Part shown: in pieces, positions 9,143 through 19,264 of the stretch
How positions within the stretch are numbered: the first letter of the stretch is position 1
How the letters are laid out: each line of letters begins with the position of its first letter
Source of the DNA: Prochlorococcus sp. AG-347-L02
Lineage (GTDB): Bacteria; Cyanobacteriota; Cyanobacteriia; PCC-6307; Cyanobiaceae
NCBI GenBank assembly: GCA_003281255.1
Contig: QCCL01000005.1
Coordinates: 29,179 to 93,178 of the forward strand
Direction of reading: 5' to 3'
DNA: 64,000 nt
The notes under the pieces: model-generated
Seen by the model: the letters and a program-made list of their open reading frames with translations, nothing else
Database searches by the model: none
What the model was told of the DNA's origin: nothing
Program-made: the position numbers and the translations under genes

Positions 9143-11580
9143 TCGAGAAAGTTTTCAAGTCGGAAACAATTTTCGAGGTATTCATCATTATCTAATTTTA
9201 AAAAATCAATTAAAAAGTTTGATTTATTGGATTTGAAATTTAATTTATTTAGGTCTAATCTTGCAGATTTGTTTTTATTAGTTTCAATATCAAGGTAATG
9301 GTTACTTGCCATTATTTTCAGGAAGTAATCGTTTTTAAGTTGGGTTTTTTCATTCAAATATCCCAAACTGTATTCATTTGAGCAGTAAATCACATTACTA
9401 TTTATGCAAAAGATTTTTCCTTGTTTAGATATTAAAAAAATATTTTCTCCATCCTGAAATGTACAACAAGAAACGATTTTTTCAGATGGTAAAAGTTTTG
9501 CAATTATTAATCCTTGGGACTGTTTAGTGGTTGGGGTTAAAAATTTATTTGATAAATTAAATTTAAAAATTCTTCCTATCGAGGTTAATATTATTAAATC
9601 TTTGCTTTCATTAGAAATAAAAGAATCAATTGTTTTTAAATTATTTTTTAATTTTGTAATAGTGAAAGATCTATTGCTTTTAATCATATCTTCATCAAAT
9701 AAAACTTTTTTAAATCTTCCATCTGAATTTAATATGCATAAATAATTTCTAGTTTCTTTTTTAATTGAATGAAAATTTATTATTTCACTTGGATGAATAT
9801 TTCCAAGGATTTTATTATCTAATTTATAGTCTTTATTAATGCTTGATTCCCAATCAATGTTAAATACTTTTCCTGTATTCGTGATTCCAATTAATTTTAT
9901 ATTTTTTTCAATATTACATATAAATTTTTGAATATTTTTATTATCTATAATTTTATTTACAACTTCAAATGATTTTTTGTAATTACTTAAAATCATTCTT
10001 TTTAAATAAAGTCTATTGTCTATGTATAATTTTGTTTTTTTATTTATAAAGTCATCTAATATCTGCTTATTAAGTGTTTCTAATTCTTCATTTTGATTTA
10101 TATTTTTAATTATTTTTGTTTTACGTATAACATCGTATTTTTTCTTTAATATTAATAATTCTTTTATAAGTAATTCAAGTAGTAACTCTCTTTCGTTCAA
10201 TAATTTTTGAAAATAATTCTTTTTCTCTTTTAAATTTTTTATATCGTTATCAATTTGATTTTTTTCTAGATTTGTTAATTTTTTTAGTGGCATATCCAAA
10301 ACTGAATTTGCTTGTTTTTCACTGAAGAAAAAATTTTCTACTAATTTTGTTTTAGCTTGTAAGGAATTTTCTGATTCTTCAATAATCGAGATAACTTTTT
10401 TAATGTTTTTTGTAGCTTTAGATAAACCTTCTGATATTTCTAGTTTATCAAGAGTATTTTTTAGAAAATAAAAAGTTCTTCTCCTAATTGTTTCTTCTCT
10501 AAATTCAAGAAAATAGTTGAGATATTTTTTTAGATTTAGTTGTACAGGTTTTCCTTTAATTAAAGCTAAGAATATTGCGCCAAAGTTTGTTTGGAGAGTT
10601 GTCTTTTTATATAAATTAGAAATAACAAGTTCAGAATTAGAATCTTTTTTTAGTTCTATTACAATTCTCATTCCATCCCTGTCGCTTTCATCCCTAATAT
10701 CAGAAATCCCAATAATCTTGCCTGAATTAACAAGTTCTGCTAGTTTTTCAATCCAACCTGCTTTATTTATTTGGTAAGGAAGTTCTGTAATAATTATTGC
10801 ATTTTTTTTATGTTTCCCTTTGCCTAAATTCACCTCTTCCGTATTTACAACTCCTCTTATCGTTATCGATCCTTTTCCAGTTTGATAAAGTTCTTCTATT
10901 GCAGGACTATAAATTAATTCGCCGCCTGTAGGAAAATCAGGTCCTTTGATAATGTTAGAAAGTTTTTTATCACTAATATCTTTATTTTTAACTAAGGCAA
11001 CTAAACCATCTACAATTTCGCCTAGATTGTGAGGCGGAATATTTGTTGCCATGCCAACAGCAATACCTGATGAGCCGTTTAATAATAAAAATGGTAGTTG
11101 TGCTGGAAGAACATCTGGTTCTTTTTGAGAACCGTCAAAGTTATTTGAAAAGTTTACTGTTTCTGATGCAATTTCTTCAAGAAATCCTTTATGAGCTATT
11201 GGAGCTAATCTGGTCTCGGTATACCTCATTGCTGCCGGCGGATCATTATCCACAGATCCAAAATTTCCATGACCGTCAAGAGTAGGATATTTAGTTGAGA
11301 AATTTTGTACTAGCTTTACTAATGCATCATATACTGCTTGATCTCCGTGAGGATGGTATTTTCCAAGTACATCACCAACAACTCTTGCACACTTTCTAAA
11401 TGGTTTATCAGGTGTTAAACCTAATTCGTACATCGCAAATATGATTCTTCTTTGTACAGGTTTAAGACCGTCTCTTGCATCAGGCAAAGCACGTCCCACT
11501 ATTACGCTCATTGCATACTCTAGATATGAACGTTGCATTTCTTCTTGAAGTGAGATGGAAGTGAAGTTTTTCTTATCCAT
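9139..11580 (-). CDS. Type II topoisomerase subunit A (GyrA/ParC family)
   Basis: This is the DNA-cleaving subunit of gyrase or topoisomerase IV, 813 residues. The catalytic Tyr is residue 120 in [13 protein letters not shown]. The preceding [20 protein letters not shown] block and the [14 protein letters not shown] start are classic. The C-terminal domain has several beta-pinwheel-like repeats (for example [10 protein letters not shown]), but I cannot find a GyrA box of the QRRGGKG type. That favours a ParC-like or degenerate GyrA, so no symbol is given. It is convergent with purF and the first of the minus-strand genes that follow. Confidence 0.92.
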   Translation of the reverse strand: MDKKNFTSISLQEEMQRSYLEYAMSVIVGRALPDARDGLKPVQRRIIFAMYELGLTPDKPFRKCARVVGDVLGKYHPHGDQAVYDALVKLVQNFSTKYPTLDGHGNFGSVDNDPPAAMRYTETRLAPIAHKGFLEEIASETVNFSNNFDGSQKEPDVLPAQLPFLLLNGSSGIAVGMATNIPPHNLGEIVDGLVALVKNKDISDKKLSNIIKGPDFPTGGELIYSPAIEELYQTGKGSITIRGVVNTEEVNLGKGKHKKNAIIITELPYQINKAGWIEKLAELVNSGKIIGISDIRDESDRDGMRIVIELKKDSNSELVISNLYKKTTLQTNFGAIFLALIKGKPVQLNLKKYLNYFLEFREETIRRRTFYFLKNTLDKLEISEGLSKATKNIKKVISIIEESENSLQAKTKLVENFFFSEKQANSVLDMPLKKLTNLEKNQIDNDIKNLKEKKNYFQKLLNERELLLELLIKELLILKKKYDVIRKTKIIKNINQNEELETLNKQILDDFINKKTKLYIDNRLYLKRMILSNYKKSFEVVNKIIDNKNIQKFICNIEKNIKLIGITNTGKVFNIDWESSINKDYKLDNKILGNIHPSEIINFHSIKKETRNYLCILNSDGRFKKVLFDEDMIKSNRSFTITKLKNNLKTIDSFISNESKDLIILTSIGRIFKFNLSNKFLTPTTKQSQGLIIAKLLPSEKIVSCCTFQDGENIFLISKQGKIFCINSNVIYCSNEYSLGYLNEKTQLKNDYFLKIMASNHYLDIETNKNKSARLDLNKLNFKSNKSNFLIDFLKLDNDEYLENCFRLENFLD

Positions 11581-11657
11581 TAGAGTGCAAAATTGATTAA
11601 TTATTAATTAACTAAATTAAGACTAATACGTAAAACAATATTTACCAGTATTGAACA

Positions 11658-12521
11658 TTAAGATGATTCAATTATTTTGGATTTTGCTTGTAATACATCT
11701 TTTTTAAGTTGTTCATTTTGCAAAAGAATTTCTGTAGAGGCTTGTAATTTTTCTCCCCATAACTGTTCTTTTCTATAATCAAAATTGACATATTTGGGGT
11801 TTTTAGCCAATGCTTTTTTTGCTAACTGAATTGCTAATTTAGTATCCTTGATATTTATACATGAGGCCAAGCCTAGTAATGGTTCAGCATTTTCCTCAAT
11901 TGATATTGCACTTTCAAAAAGTTTTATTGAGAGATTTATATTGTTTCTCTCGAAATAAGCTAAACCTTGATTATTGATTGCTTGCCAGAAATCAGGTTTA
12001 ATTTTTATAGCTTTATCAAACAATTTGATAGCTCCTAAATAATTTTTTTCCATTAACAGAATATTTCCTAATTGAAAAATAGCTTTGTGGTTATTAGGCT
12101 CAATCTTTATTCCTTTTTCTAAAGCACTCTTTGCTTTTGTTTGTTCAGAAATTTTTAAGTAAACATTACTTTTTGCAAAATATATTTCGCTAATATTTGA
12201 ATTTATCTGTTCTGCTTTATTCAGAGAATTTAATGCGTTTTTGTATTTTTTGTTAGCTATTTGTGCTTCAGCCAAAATCAACCATAGTTTTTCATCTCTT
12301 GCATTTATTTTTACAGCTAATTTGGCTAAGTTAAGACTGTCTTCATATTGACCAAAATAAAGTAATTGATATGCATTTTTGCCAATATATAAACTTTGTT
12401 TTTGTAAATTTTTTATTGTTGGTAAATAATAATAGGGAACTATTGCTTGAACTTTTTCTATTTGAAAAAAGTAAAAACATATTAAGGCGGTCCAGATTAT
12501 TTTTTTAAAAAACTTTTTCAT
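11658..12521 (-). CDS. Exported TPR-repeat protein
   Basis: The 287-residue protein has an N-terminal hydrophobic segment (WTALICFYFFQIEKVQA), likely a signal peptide, followed by about six tetratricopeptide repeats. These show the repeat spacing A..Y..AL..L..A and KAIFQLGNILL / AIKLFDKAIKIKPDFWQA. A short helical tail rich in Lys and Gln follows. TPRs mediate protein-protein contacts, and no catalytic domain is present. Its ATG overlaps the end of queG by four bases (ATGA), pointing to translational coupling. The partner is unknown. Confidence 0.85.
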   Translation of the reverse strand: MKKFFKKIIWTALICFYFFQIEKVQAIVPYYYLPTIKNLQKQSLYIGKNAYQLLYFGQYEDSLNLAKLAVKINARDEKLWLILAEAQIANKKYKNALNSLNKAEQINSNISEIYFAKSNVYLKISEQTKAKSALEKGIKIEPNNHKAIFQLGNILLMEKNYLGAIKLFDKAIKIKPDFWQAINNQGLAYFERNNINLSIKLFESAISIEENAEPLLGLASCINIKDTKLAIQLAKKALAKNPKYVNFDYRKEQLWGEKLQASTEILLQNEQLKKDVLQAKSKIIESS

Positions 12522-13474
12522 ATTTTAATTTGTTTATTATTTATATTTGCTTGTATGTTTCTCTTCCACATCCATGGTTTAATTCTTTTTAAGGTAGTTC
12601 CTTTAAGATTTTTTTGCCATGTTTTATCATCCCAATTCAGGGAGTTAATATTAAGATTTTTAATCCATTCTTTCGGTGTAGTTTCATAATTATTGTTGTA
12701 TGGCACTGATTTATTCCATGGACATACATCTTGACAAATATCACATCCTGCAACCCAACCACCTAAATTTTTTTCTATTTTTTTTGGGATAGTTTTATCT
12801 CTACTCTCTATTGTGTGATACGCAATGCATAGATCTGACTGAATTACAAAGGGTTCTACGATTGCCTTTGTGGGACAATGTTTAATGCAAATATCACATT
12901 TTCCACAAAGTGATTGATGAGGTTTATCTGGCAGTAAATCTTTTGTGAGAATCATAAAACCCAAAGTAAACCAAGAACCATTTTTTTTGCTGATTAAATT
13001 GCTATTTTTACCTATCCAACCAATTCCGGCCTCCTCTGCCCATGCTTTTTCAAGAAGCGGAGAGGTATCAACACATATTTTCCATTCGCAACCAGGGATT
13101 TCTAGGTTGATCCATTTACCAATACTCTTTAATTTTTTGTGAATCACTTTATGATAATCCTCACCTTGGCTAAATTTAGCTACCTTAAGGAAATTGTTTT
13201 TATTGTTTTGGGAATTAATGTAAGTAAATCCAACGCATAAAACACTTTTTGCATCTTCAAAGAGTGAGTCTATATTTCTTCTTTTTTCTGCTTCCATCCA
13301 TTTCATTTCAGCATGGTAGTTATTTGATAACCATCTTTCTAAGGCGTTAGTTCTTAATTTGATTCGCGAACTACCAGGTATGGAAGCTATTCCAGCAATT
13401 GAAAAACCTTCAAAAATAGCTCGTTCTTTTAATTTTTTACTTATTTCTTTTTTGTTTTGAATCGTATCAATCAT
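12518..13474 (-). CDS. queG: Epoxyqueuosine reductase
   Basis: Cobalamin- and Fe-S-dependent enzyme for the last step of queuosine synthesis in tRNA. The 318-residue protein carries two ferredoxin-like 4Fe-4S motifs, CGKCDICIKHCP and CDICQDVCPWN. It also has the family segment VDTSPLLEKAWAEEAGIGW, which includes the catalytic Asp. The length suits the short form lacking the C-terminal HEAT domain. It heads a two-gene unit with the TPR gene. Confidence 0.93.
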   Translation of the reverse strand: MIDTIQNKKEISKKLKERAIFEGFSIAGIASIPGSSRIKLRTNALERWLSNNYHAEMKWMEAEKRRNIDSLFEDAKSVLCVGFTYINSQNNKNNFLKVAKFSQGEDYHKVIHKKLKSIGKWINLEIPGCEWKICVDTSPLLEKAWAEEAGIGWIGKNSNLISKKNGSWFTLGFMILTKDLLPDKPHQSLCGKCDICIKHCPTKAIVEPFVIQSDLCIAYHTIESRDKTIPKKIEKNLGGWVAGCDICQDVCPWNKSVPYNNNYETTPKEWIKNLNINSLNWDDKTWQKNLKGTTLKRIKPWMWKRNIQANINNKQIKI

Positions 13475-13619
13475 TTCTTTTTTTTTACTAGCACTTCTTT
13501 TAAAAGTTTTCTTTGGAGAATAAACTTATAAATAAAATAGATATATTTAAGAAAAATATATCCTAACTTAGTAAAAACGGTTAAATTATTAGTAAAGTTA
13601 ATATAGTTAAAACGTTATT

Positions 13620-14354
13620 TTGGTTGAATCTAATCAAAATCAAGATTCGAATTTAGGATCTAGGCTTCAACAAGATCTTAAAAATGATCTTATTGCAGGG
13701 TTGTTAGTTGTAATACCCTTAGCAACAACAATCTGGTTGTCATCATTAGTTAGTAAATTTGTTTTAACGTTAGTTACTTCTGTCCCAAAGCAACTAAATC
13801 CCTTTATTACTTTAAATCCTTTATTACAGGATTTAATTAATCTCACCCTAGGTTTAACTGTTCCTTTATTAGCTATTTTGCTTATAGGATTGATGGCGAG
13901 AAATTTTGTAGGAAGATGGCTATTAGAGTTTGGAGAGGGTACATTATCAAAAATTCCAATAGCTGGAGCGGTATATAAAACTCTTAAGCAATTGCTAGAA
14001 ACTTTTTTAAGTAATAAATCTAATAGATTTAGACGAGTTGTACTAGTTGAATATCCTCGTGAGGGATTATATAGTGTAGGCTTTGTAACTGGAGATGTAG
14101 GACCTTCTCTACAGCCAGAATTAGAAGAAAAGTTACTTAGTGTTTTCATACCTACAGCACCAAATCCAACTACTGGTTGGTATACTCTTGTTCCTGAATC
14201 TTCTGTTAAAGACTTGGATATTTCTGTTGAAGATGCTTTTAGAACAATAATTTCTGCTGGGATAGTTAATCCTGATGAGAAAAATAATACCTCAAATCCA
14301 ACATTTTCAAAATTGTTTTCTCAATTACGAGCTTCCACTAATACTTCTTCTTAA
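13620..14354 (+). CDS. DUF502 family membrane protein
   Basis: The 244-residue protein starts with TTG at 13620. Residues about 20-45 (LKNDLIAGLLVVIPLATTIWL) and about 70-95 (LTLGLTVPLLAILLIGLMA) are two membrane segments. They are followed by the DUF502 signatures GEGTLSKIPIAGAVYKTLKQ and FIPTAPNPTTGWYTLVP. DUF502 proteins are conserved in cyanobacteria and plants (COV-like) with no established biochemical role. It abuts nusB. Confidence 0.88.
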   Translation: MVESNQNQDSNLGSRLQQDLKNDLIAGLLVVIPLATTIWLSSLVSKFVLTLVTSVPKQLNPFITLNPLLQDLINLTLGLTVPLLAILLIGLMARNFVGRWLLEFGEGTLSKIPIAGAVYKTLKQLLETFLSNKSNRFRRVVLVEYPREGLYSVGFVTGDVGPSLQPELEEKLLSVFIPTAPNPTTGWYTLVPESSVKDLDISVEDAFRTIISAGIVNPDEKNNTSNPTFSKLFSQLRASTNTSS

Positions 14355-14357
14355 TTG

Positions 14358-14975
14358 ATGCATAATAGATCGCTTTCTAGAGAATTATCTTTAATTTCTC
14401 TTGGCCTTATAAAAGATAAAGGTGATTTTAAATTAAATAAATTTCAGATAGAAGAAATTTTTGAATCTGCTTTGGATTCTCTAATAAACCATTGCAGAGA
14501 GGAATTAGATAATTGCGAATCAGAGTTAGAAAATGCTTCACAAAAAATATTAGATAGTGAATTGCAAGAAGGTGTTGATTCCTCTTATTCAAATGTTCGA
14601 GATGATTTAAAACAATCTCTTACAAAAATCGAAACTGTTATGAATACACTCTCTGTCACTTTAGACTTTCCAAAATTAATTGTTTCTAGTGGTCAAATAG
14701 ATATAAGAGAGGATGTAAGTCAAAGAATTTGTAATATAGTTAATAATCTTAAAAGTATTGATTACGATATTGATCAAGTAATGGATGGCTGGAGACTAAA
14801 AAGACTACCAAGAATTGATAGGGATATTCTGCGTCTAGCTTACGTGGATATCAATTTTTTGAATACACCTATCGCTGTCGCTTGTGACGAGGCTGTTAAT
14901 TTAGCTAATAAATATAGTGATTTGCAAGGAAGAAAATTTATTAATGGAGTTTTAAGGAGATTACAAACAATTTAA
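14358..14975 (+). CDS. nusB: Transcription antitermination factor NusB
   Basis: The C-terminal half matches NusB: MDGWRLKRLPRIDRDILRLAY, then NTPIAVACDEAVNLANKYSD and GRKFINGVLRRL. NusB with NusE supports antitermination in rRNA operons. I start it at the ATG at 14358. A TTG directly before it, at 14355, also follows the DUF502 stop and would add one residue. The N-terminal region is longer than in E. coli NusB and rich in Asp/Glu, which is common in cyanobacteria. It lies in a likely unit with DUF502 and ftsY. Confidence 0.92.
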   Translation: MHNRSLSRELSLISLGLIKDKGDFKLNKFQIEEIFESALDSLINHCREELDNCESELENASQKILDSELQEGVDSSYSNVRDDLKQSLTKIETVMNTLSVTLDFPKLIVSSGQIDIREDVSQRICNIVNNLKSIDYDIDQVMDGWRLKRLPRIDRDILRLAYVDINFLNTPIAVACDEAVNLANKYSDLQGRKFINGVLRRLQTI

Positions 14976-15041
14976 TTGTTATAAATATTTGATATAAATA
15001 AATAGTATTTAGAAAATTTTAATTACGAACTATAGATAATA

Positions 15042-16301
15042 ATGACTAATACTGATTCTGATAATTCTCGTGAATGGGCTGCACAAGCTTATGCACTTTT
15101 AAAAAAACGACAGGAAGAGCAAAAGCAAGAATTAGAGAAACAGGAAGAGCAAAAGCAAGAATTAGAGAAACAGGAAGAGCAAAAGCAAGAATTAGAGAAA
15201 CAGGAAGAGCAAAAGCAAGAATTGATTGATATTTCTAATGAAGAAAAAATTACTGGACAGTCTCAAACTATTGCTGAACCTGAATTAGGAGAATTTGATG
15301 ATAATTTTACTTGGTCTGCCATGGTATTAGCTGCTCAAGGAAAAAAAATAAATCAAATATCGATTGATGAAATTGATTGGTTATCTAAATTACGGAGAGG
15401 ATTAGAAGAAACTCGAAAAGGGTTTGTTACTGAATTATTGGATAAATTGGGAGATGATCCTCTTACTCCTGAATCTCTTGATGATTTAGAGACTCTATTA
15501 ATAAGAGCTGACGTGGGGATTGATTCAACCGATAAAGTTATAAGTTCTCTTAGAACAAAATTAAACGAGGAAGTCGTGGGTGGAGAAGCAGGAATAAAAT
15601 TCTTGAAGAAGGAATTAAAATTAATTATCGATAAACCTATAAAAAATTCGGGTTCTGATCTTTTAGTTCCCCAAAAGGGTAAGTTAAATGTCTGGTTATT
15701 AGTAGGAGTTAATGGTGTTGGTAAAACTACTACATTAGGAAAATTAGCATATTTGTCATCAAAAAGTAATTATAAAACTTTGATTGCTGCTGCTGATACT
15801 TTTAGAGCGGCTGCTGTGGAACAACTTAAAGTGTGGGGAGAAAGAAGTAATGTTGATGTTATATCTAATCAATCAAAAAATGCTGATCCAGCTGCTGTAG
15901 TTTTTGATGCAATTAATTCTGCAAAAAAAAGAAATGTTGATTTATTACTCGTTGATACAGCTGGTAGATTGCAAACAAAAAATAATTTGATGGATGAATT
16001 AGCAAAAATAAAAAAAATTATTGATAAAAAAGTCCCAGATGCAATTGTTGAATCATTATTAGTTTTAGATGCAAGTCAGGGACAAAATGGATTAAAGCAA
16101 GCAAAAAGTTTCGCTAAATCAGCAGATTTAAGTGGAGCAATTATTACTAAATTAGATGGTACTTCTAGAGGAGGAGTTTCTTTAGCCGTATCTGAAGAAG
16201 TAAATTTGCCTATAAGGTTTATTGGAGCTGGAGAGGGTATAAAAGATTTGAGGCCATTTAATAGTTATGAATTTGTAGAGGCTATGCTTGCAGATAAATA
16301 A
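15042..16301 (+). CDS. ftsY: Signal recognition particle receptor FtsY
   Basis: GTPase that docks the signal recognition particle to the membrane for co-translational insertion. The 419-residue protein has a charged N-terminal region with a near-perfect 10-residue tandem repeat (QEEQKQELEK, residues about 24-61), then the N domain. The G domain has G1 GVNGVGKTTT near residue 222, the DTFRAAA motif, LVDTAGR and TKLDGTSRGG. The repeat is a hydrophilic, coiled-coil-like insertion and should not disturb the GTPase core. Confidence 0.96.
   Translation: MTNTDSDNSREWAAQAYALLKKRQEEQKQELEKQEEQKQELEKQEEQKQELEKQEEQKQELIDISNEEKITGQSQTIAEPELGEFDDNFTWSAMVLAAQGKKINQISIDEIDWLSKLRRGLEETRKGFVTELLDKLGDDPLTPESLDDLETLLIRADVGIDSTDKVISSLRTKLNEEVVGGEAGIKFLKKELKLIIDKPIKNSGSDLLVPQKGKLNVWLLVGVNGVGKTTTLGKLAYLSSKSNYKTLIAAADTFRAAAVEQLKVWGERSNVDVISNQSKNADPAAVVFDAINSAKKRNVDLLLVDTAGRLQTKNNLMDELAKIKKIIDKKVPDAIVESLLVLDASQGQNGLKQAKSFAKSADLSGAIITKLDGTSRGGVSLAVSEEVNLPIRFIGAGEGIKDLRPFNSYEFVEAMLADK
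15111..15223 (+). repeat. 30-bp perfect tandem repeat inside ftsY
   Basis: Units at 15111-15140, 15141-15170 and 15171-15200 are identical. A fourth partial copy of 23 bases covers 15201-15223. Each full unit encodes QEEQKQELEK and keeps frame. Identity at the DNA level implies recent expansion by slippage or recombination, so copy number is likely variable between strains. Confidence 0.97.
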
Positions 16302-16368
16302 ATATTTAATTAATTTTTTTTAAAAACTTAAATTTAATGTTAAAACATATTTATCTATTAGATTTGTT

Positions 16369-17712
16369 TTGACTGATAATCAGAAAGAAAAAATATTTTC
16401 GAATAAATTTATCCAAAAATTTTTAGATAATGATCCTAAAGTAACTCTAAAAAATAAATATAAATCCGTTGAAATTGCATCCTCCTTAGCATATTACTTA
16501 AAATCATTTTCCAACATAAATAAATTACTGGATTATGTCTGCTTAATTCTTAAACATATTTTTTCTGAGAATATAATTTTAATTATTCCTTTAAATTACG
16601 AGGGGGAGATATGGAATGAAAATATAAAAATCTCTGTTAATTATCAATATTTTTCAATTCAAGAAGAAATTAATAGTTTTTTGAATCAATTTTATTTCTC
16701 AAAAAATTTTAGAATAAAAGAATTTTTAACTTTTGAAAATGCTTTAAAAAATAAATTTAAAGAATATAAAATTGAAACAAAAAAAATAATATCTAGAGGA
16801 AAATGTAGAGGATTTATTTATATTTTTAGCAAAGATATTTCTAGAAAGTCGATTACTGAAGATAGTAATTTTAATTTTATTGAAAATTGTCTAGCTGTTG
16901 GATTAGAAAATCACTACTTGATACAAGCAAAGAAAAAGCATGAAAATGTTGACAGAGAAATTTCCACTGGTGCTGAAATTCAATCTCAATTACTCCCGGA
17001 TTATTGTCCAGTTATCCATGGTATAGACTTAGCTGCACATTGTAGACCAGCTCTTCAGCTCGGTGGCGATTACTACGATTTTATGTGCTTAAAGACAAAT
17101 ATCTCTGAAAAAAGGAAAGAAAAATCAAGATGGGCCTTCGTAATAGGTGATGTGATGGGTAAAGGGATTCCAGCAGGTCTTTTAATGACTATGTTAAGAG
17201 GAATGCTACGTGCAGAGGTTCTTACAGGGTTGCCTCCAGATAGAATCTTGCATGATTTAAATCAATTAGCAATAAATGATTTAGATCAATCGCATAGATT
17301 TGTGACATTATTTTATTCAGATTATGACCCTAGGACTAGAAAATTGAGATTCGCTAACGCTGCACATAATCCTCCTCTTCTTTGGAAAAGTTCAGATCAG
17401 AAAATTATTAAATTAGATGCAAATGGATTTGTACTTGGACTACAAAAAGATGCTGAATATCATTGTGGCGAAATCAAGCTTAGTCAAAATGATTTAGTTC
17501 TTTATTACACTGATGGAGTAATTGATGCTTCAAACTCCTTAGGGCAAAGATTTGATGAGGAAAGATTAATTAAAACTTTTACAAAATTATGCAAGCAATC
17601 TTATACATCCCAAGAAATTTTAAATAAAATATTTAAAAAGTTAGATGACTTTACAGGGCAAAATAGACATCTTGAAGATGATGCCTCGATGGTTATTTTT
17701 CAGTTAAGATAA
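16369..17712 (+). CDS. PP2C-type serine phosphatase (RsbU/SpoIIE family)
   Basis: The 447-residue protein starts with TTG. The C-terminal half is a PPM/SpoIIE phosphatase: GAEIQSQLLP linker helix, ALQLGGDYYDF, FVIGDVMGKGIPAGLLM, then FANAAHNPPLLW and DDASMVIF with metal-binding aspartates. The N-terminal half looks like a GAF-like sensory domain of unknown ligand. RsbU phosphatases act in partner-switching control of sigma or other factors; no anti-sigma or antagonist gene lies nearby, so the target is unknown. Confidence 0.9.
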   Translation: MTDNQKEKIFSNKFIQKFLDNDPKVTLKNKYKSVEIASSLAYYLKSFSNINKLLDYVCLILKHIFSENIILIIPLNYEGEIWNENIKISVNYQYFSIQEEINSFLNQFYFSKNFRIKEFLTFENALKNKFKEYKIETKKIISRGKCRGFIYIFSKDISRKSITEDSNFNFIENCLAVGLENHYLIQAKKKHENVDREISTGAEIQSQLLPDYCPVIHGIDLAAHCRPALQLGGDYYDFMCLKTNISEKRKEKSRWAFVIGDVMGKGIPAGLLMTMLRGMLRAEVLTGLPPDRILHDLNQLAINDLDQSHRFVTLFYSDYDPRTRKLRFANAAHNPPLLWKSSDQKIIKLDANGFVLGLQKDAEYHCGEIKLSQNDLVLYYTDGVIDASNSLGQRFDEERLIKTFTKLCKQSYTSQEILNKIFKKLDDFTGQNRHLEDDASMVIFQLR

Positions 17713-17774
17713 ATATTTTTTGTCACCTATATAAAAAAATGCTTTATTAGAGATAATTAAAGTTACTAATTGAT

Positions 17775-19154
17775 ATGGCAAAAGTTTGGAGTAAAAGGTT
17801 TGATAATGCACTTGATCCTTTTATTGAAAAGTTTAATGCCTCAATTGGTTTTGATAGAAAGCTTATTTTAGAAGATTTAGATTGCTCGATTGCTCATGCG
17901 AAAATGCTTGGTAAAACAAAAGTTTTATCCTCTTCTGAAGCTTTGCAAATTATTGATGGTTTAGAGTTAATAAAAGTTGAATACTTGGAAGGTAAATTTT
18001 CTCCTAGTCCGCCTTCTGAAGATATTCATTATTGCATAGAAGAAAAGCTGATAAATTTAATTGGTGAAACAGGAAAAAAATTACATACAGGTAGAAGTAG
18101 GAATGATCAAGTTGGTACAGATATAAGATTGTGGCTAAGAAAAGAGATTGACAATATTGAAATTTTAATAACCGATTTGCAAAAATCTTTTTTAAATCTT
18201 GCGAAATCTAATATTTACACTTTAATTCCAGGATATACCCACATGCAAAGAGCTCAACCATTATCTTTGGCTCATCATTTATTGGCTTACATAGAAATGC
18301 TCCAAAGGGACCGTGAAAGGTATAAAGAAGTACGTTCAAGAGTTAATATTTCTCCGTTAGGATCTGCAGCATTAGCTGGAACAAAAATAAAAATAGATAG
18401 GCATTTTACAGCCGCAGAATTGGGTTTTAAAAAGATTTATAAAAATAGTATTGATGCAGTAAGTGATAGAGATTTTTGTATAGAGTTTGTTTCTGCATCT
18501 GCTTTGTTGATGTCTCATTTAAGTAAAATTTCAGAGGAAATAATTTTATGGGTCACTGACGAATTTTCTTTTGCGAAATTAACAGATAAATGTGCCACAG
18601 GAAGTAGCTTAATGCCGCAGAAAAAAAATCCTGACGTTCCAGAATTGATAAGAGGTAAGACAGGAAGAGTGTATGGACATCTCCAGGCATTGTTAACGAT
18701 GGTCAAAGGGGTGCCACTTTCTTACAATAAGGATTTTCAAGAGGATAAAGAGCCAATATTTGATACTGCAGAAACAATATCTTCTTGTATTAAAGCAATG
18801 ACTATTTTAATGAATGAGGGCATTGAATTTAGTATTAAAAATCTATCTGATTCTGTAGAAAACGACTTTTCTAATGCCACTGATTTGGCAGATTACTTAG
18901 TTGGTAAAGATGTTCCTTTTAGGACCGCCTATCAAGTTGTTGGTCAAATGGTTAAATATTGCCTGGAGAGAAAAATGTTATTTAAAAATCTCAAAATTGA
19001 AGAATTTAAAAAATTTCATCCCGAATTTGAGGAGGATGTTTTTGCAGACCTTAAACCCTTTAATGTCGTTAAATCAAGAAATAGCGAGGGTGGTACAGGT
19101 TTTGCTCAGGTAGAAAAAGAGGTAAATAGTTGGCAAAAAAGATTGTTGCTTTGA
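17775..19154 (+). CDS. argH: Argininosuccinate lyase
   Basis: Final step of arginine synthesis, releasing arginine and fumarate. The 459-residue protein has the superfamily signature [22 protein letters not shown], with [13 protein letters not shown] and [14 protein letters not shown] upstream. The start at ATG 17775 gives the expected MAKVWSKRF beginning. It is followed by a hairpin/T-tract at 19218-19238. Confidence 0.97.
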   Translation: MAKVWSKRFDNALDPFIEKFNASIGFDRKLILEDLDCSIAHAKMLGKTKVLSSSEALQIIDGLELIKVEYLEGKFSPSPPSEDIHYCIEEKLINLIGETGKKLHTGRSRNDQVGTDIRLWLRKEIDNIEILITDLQKSFLNLAKSNIYTLIPGYTHMQRAQPLSLAHHLLAYIEMLQRDRERYKEVRSRVNISPLGSAALAGTKIKIDRHFTAAELGFKKIYKNSIDAVSDRDFCIEFVSASALLMSHLSKISEEIILWVTDEFSFAKLTDKCATGSSLMPQKKNPDVPELIRGKTGRVYGHLQALLTMVKGVPLSYNKDFQEDKEPIFDTAETISSCIKAMTILMNEGIEFSIKNLSDSVENDFSNATDLADYLVGKDVPFRTAYQVVGQMVKYCLERKMLFKNLKIEEFKKFHPEFEEDVFADLKPFNVVKSRNSEGGTGFAQVEKEVNSWQKRLLL

Positions 19155-19217
19155 ATCACAATTATTTTTCTACAACAAGGGTATGCTTTGAAGTAGAATA
19201 ATAAGGCAAAGTTTAAG

Positions 19218-19238
19218 ACTACACATTGTAGTTTTTTT
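19218..19238 (+). terminator. Intrinsic terminator-like hairpin between argH and the RNA-binding protein gene
   Basis: A perfect 6-bp inverted repeat, ACTACA at 19218-19223 and TGTAGT at 19227-19232 with loop CAT, runs directly into seven T. This fits a Rho-independent terminator for argH. It is only 27-33 bases before the GTG start of the RNA-binding protein, so it could also act as an attenuator in that gene's leader. Confidence 0.65.
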
Positions 19239-19264
19239 AAGGTAAATTTTTTGTTGAGTTTAAA

